Shown here: in pieces, positions 5,369 through 5,929 of the stretch
Numbering within the stretch: position 1 is the first letter of the stretch
Layout: each line of letters opens with the position of its first letter
Assembly (NCBI GenBank): GCA_046541515.1
Contig: JBKHDD010000240.1
Span: 1 to 5,929, forward strand
Length of the DNA stretch: 5,929 nt
Source: CAYFVR01 sp046541515
GTDB taxonomy: Bacteria; Desulfobacterota; Desulfobacteria; Desulfobacterales; Desulfococcaceae
Direction of reading: 5' to 3'
Position numbers and translations under genes: made by a program
Notes under the pieces: generated by a model
What the model saw: only the letters and a program-made list of their open reading frames with translations
Told to the model about the DNA's origin: nothing
Databases searched by the model: none

Positions 5369-5418
5369 ATCCTGAATTATATCCTGATTATCCGTTTTTT
5401 ATCCTGGATATCCTGATT
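5369..5418. repeat. Short direct repeats of ATCCTG next to the array
   Basis: ATCCTG occurs at 5369-5374, 5381-5386, 5401-5406 and 5410-5415, with the longer form TATCCTGATT at 5380-5389 and 5409-5418. The last unit overlaps the first bases of the terminal CRISPR repeat. It resembles the dispersed ATCCTGATT tandem repeats seen between genes in several environmental genomes. Confidence 0.6.
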
Positions 5419-5929
5419 CATTCCCGTTCAAATCCGGGCGGCGAGTGAGACGCGAGAGCCTCGGGAGGTAGCAGCAGCCCTGCATCCGTGTTTCAATCCC
5501 GTTCAAATCCGGGCGGCGAGTGAGACGCCGTCAACCCCAAGAAAGGAGGTGATATAAACATGAAAGTTGTTTCAATCCCGTTCAAATCCGGGCGGCGAGT
5601 GAGACTATATTGGGGGGGGAGCCATCACTCCCCCTAAACCTTGTTTCAATCCCGTTCAAATCCGGGCGGCGAGTGAGACTTCTGGGAGGGGAAACTGCTG
5701 AAAAAGCAATAAAAATGGGTTTCAATCCCGTTCAAATCCGGGCGGCGAGTGAGACAACCACCCAAAATGCCAATGTCTTGCGACTCCATGCTGTTTCAAT
5801 CCCGTTCAAATCCGGGCGGCGAGTGAGACCCAGCTTCAATCCGGACCACCAGGGTTCCGGATTCGATTGTTTCAATCCCGTTCAAATCCGGGCGGCGAGT
5901 GAGACTCTATTGGCGTTTTTTTTGGGGGG
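5415..5929 (-). CRISPR. CRISPR array, seven 37-nt repeats, six complete spacers and one cut by the window edge
   Basis: On the plus strand repeats begin GTTTCAATCCCG and end GGCGGCGAGTGAGAC. They lie at 5415-5451, 5490-5526, 5569-5605, 5643-5679, 5719-5755, 5793-5829 and 5869-5905. The last six are identical; the first has two mismatches near its left end. Spacers are 38, 42, 37, 39, 37 and 39 nt, plus 24 nt of a seventh at the edge. Read on the minus strand, the repeat ends in ATTGAAAC, the typical 8-nt crRNA 5' tag of several type I and type III systems, and the degenerate repeat is then the last one. The array is therefore probably transcribed leftward, with its leader and probably the cas genes beyond the right edge. 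The repeat contains only a weak 4-bp CCCG/CGGG stem. No cas gene is visible; the subtype cannot be read from the array alone, but the nearby CRISPR-type CorA favours type III. Confidence 0.97.

Larger units (their letters stand above)
4829..5414. other. Gene-free region between the rpn cluster and the CRISPR array
   Basis: No convincing coding sequence is seen in these 586 bp. The part next to the rpn start (4829-5083) should hold the promoter of the minus-strand cluster, but no clear -35/-10 pair is visible. The rest holds hairpins, a plus-strand terminator, a short palindrome, a MITE-like palindrome and short direct repeats, listed separately. If the array is transcribed leftward, this is also its downstream flank, so array transcripts could run toward the rpn-corA cluster unless stopped here. 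Confidence 0.7.

Noticed and set aside
5173..5370. Minus-strand ORF of 65 codons over the palindromes
   Set aside because: Its sequence is the translation of the terminator, the short palindrome and the MITE-like repeat; similar spurious proteins arise wherever this repeat occurs. No ribosome binding site was seen.
5490..5526. tRNA gene fragment suggested by GTTCAAATC in the repeats
   Set aside because: The motif recurs identically at regular spacing as part of the CRISPR repeat, without acceptor, D-arm or anticodon arm.
5527..5568. Spacer 2 as a self-targeting spacer from the host 16S rRNA 3' end
   Set aside because: The match covers only the anti-Shine-Dalgarno stretch; the bases on either side do not continue as 16S, and the ATG AAA GTT at proper spacing points to a gene start.

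Overview
The window holds a compact accessory locus: a CRISPR array at the right end and, to its left, a co-directional minus-strand cluster in which an unusually long CorA-like membrane protein lies between two near-identical Rpn-family nuclease genes. GC content is fairly high (by eye near 60%). The GC-rich palindromic intergenic repeats, the short ATCCTGATT repeats and Rpn proteins with GKQEGIRE-type tails suggest an environmental Gram-negative bacterium, perhaps Desulfobacterota or a similar phylum. No taxonomic marker is present, so this is weak.

Layout from left to right (all genes on the minus strand, so transcription runs right to left): a partial ORF at the left edge (1-74) that starts at the C-terminal module of an Rpn protein; Rpn copy 1 (93-1040); an 839-residue DHH/CorA fusion (1148-3667); a decayed Rpn fragment forming the leader of that gene (3668-3766); Rpn copy 2 (3785-4828) with four 24-bp tandem repeats in its tail; a gene-free stretch (4829-5414) with hairpins, a plus-strand intrinsic terminator, a MITE-like perfect palindrome and short direct repeats; then a CRISPR array (5415 to the right edge) with seven 37-nt repeats and six complete spacers. 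The repeat ends in ATTGAAAC when read on the minus strand and the degenerate repeat is at 5415, so the array is probably transcribed leftward and 5415 is its old, leader-distal end.

The DHH/CorA fusion has an N-terminal DHH-type phosphoesterase-like region, a middle region resembling the soluble part of CRISPR-linked CorA proteins, and a C-terminal CorA membrane domain with a GMN motif. CorA and DHH-family NrN proteins are known partners in type III CRISPR systems that signal with SAM-AMP, where CorA is the membrane effector and NrN the enzyme that degrades the signal. Here both seem to be one polypeptide. No cas gene is in the window, so the type III assignment is an inference. One spacer carries a complete Shine-Dalgarno plus ATG, and the crRNA would be antisense to that mRNA, which fits an RNA-targeting system.

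The second theme is the Rpn genes. Both full copies contain a perfect internal Shine-Dalgarno (AAGGAGG, 7 nt before an ATG) that would produce a separate C-terminal protein, as described for the RpnL/RpnS gene-within-gene toxin-antitoxin systems. The two copies are about 97% identical at protein level before that internal start and about 45% identical in the tail. The same ribosome-binding-site/ATG junction, with the same 7-nt spacing, also starts the left-edge ORF and the DHH/CorA gene, so this junction appears to act as a module boundary across the locus. Overall it looks like a defence locus combining CRISPR signalling with nuclease toxins of the Rpn type.
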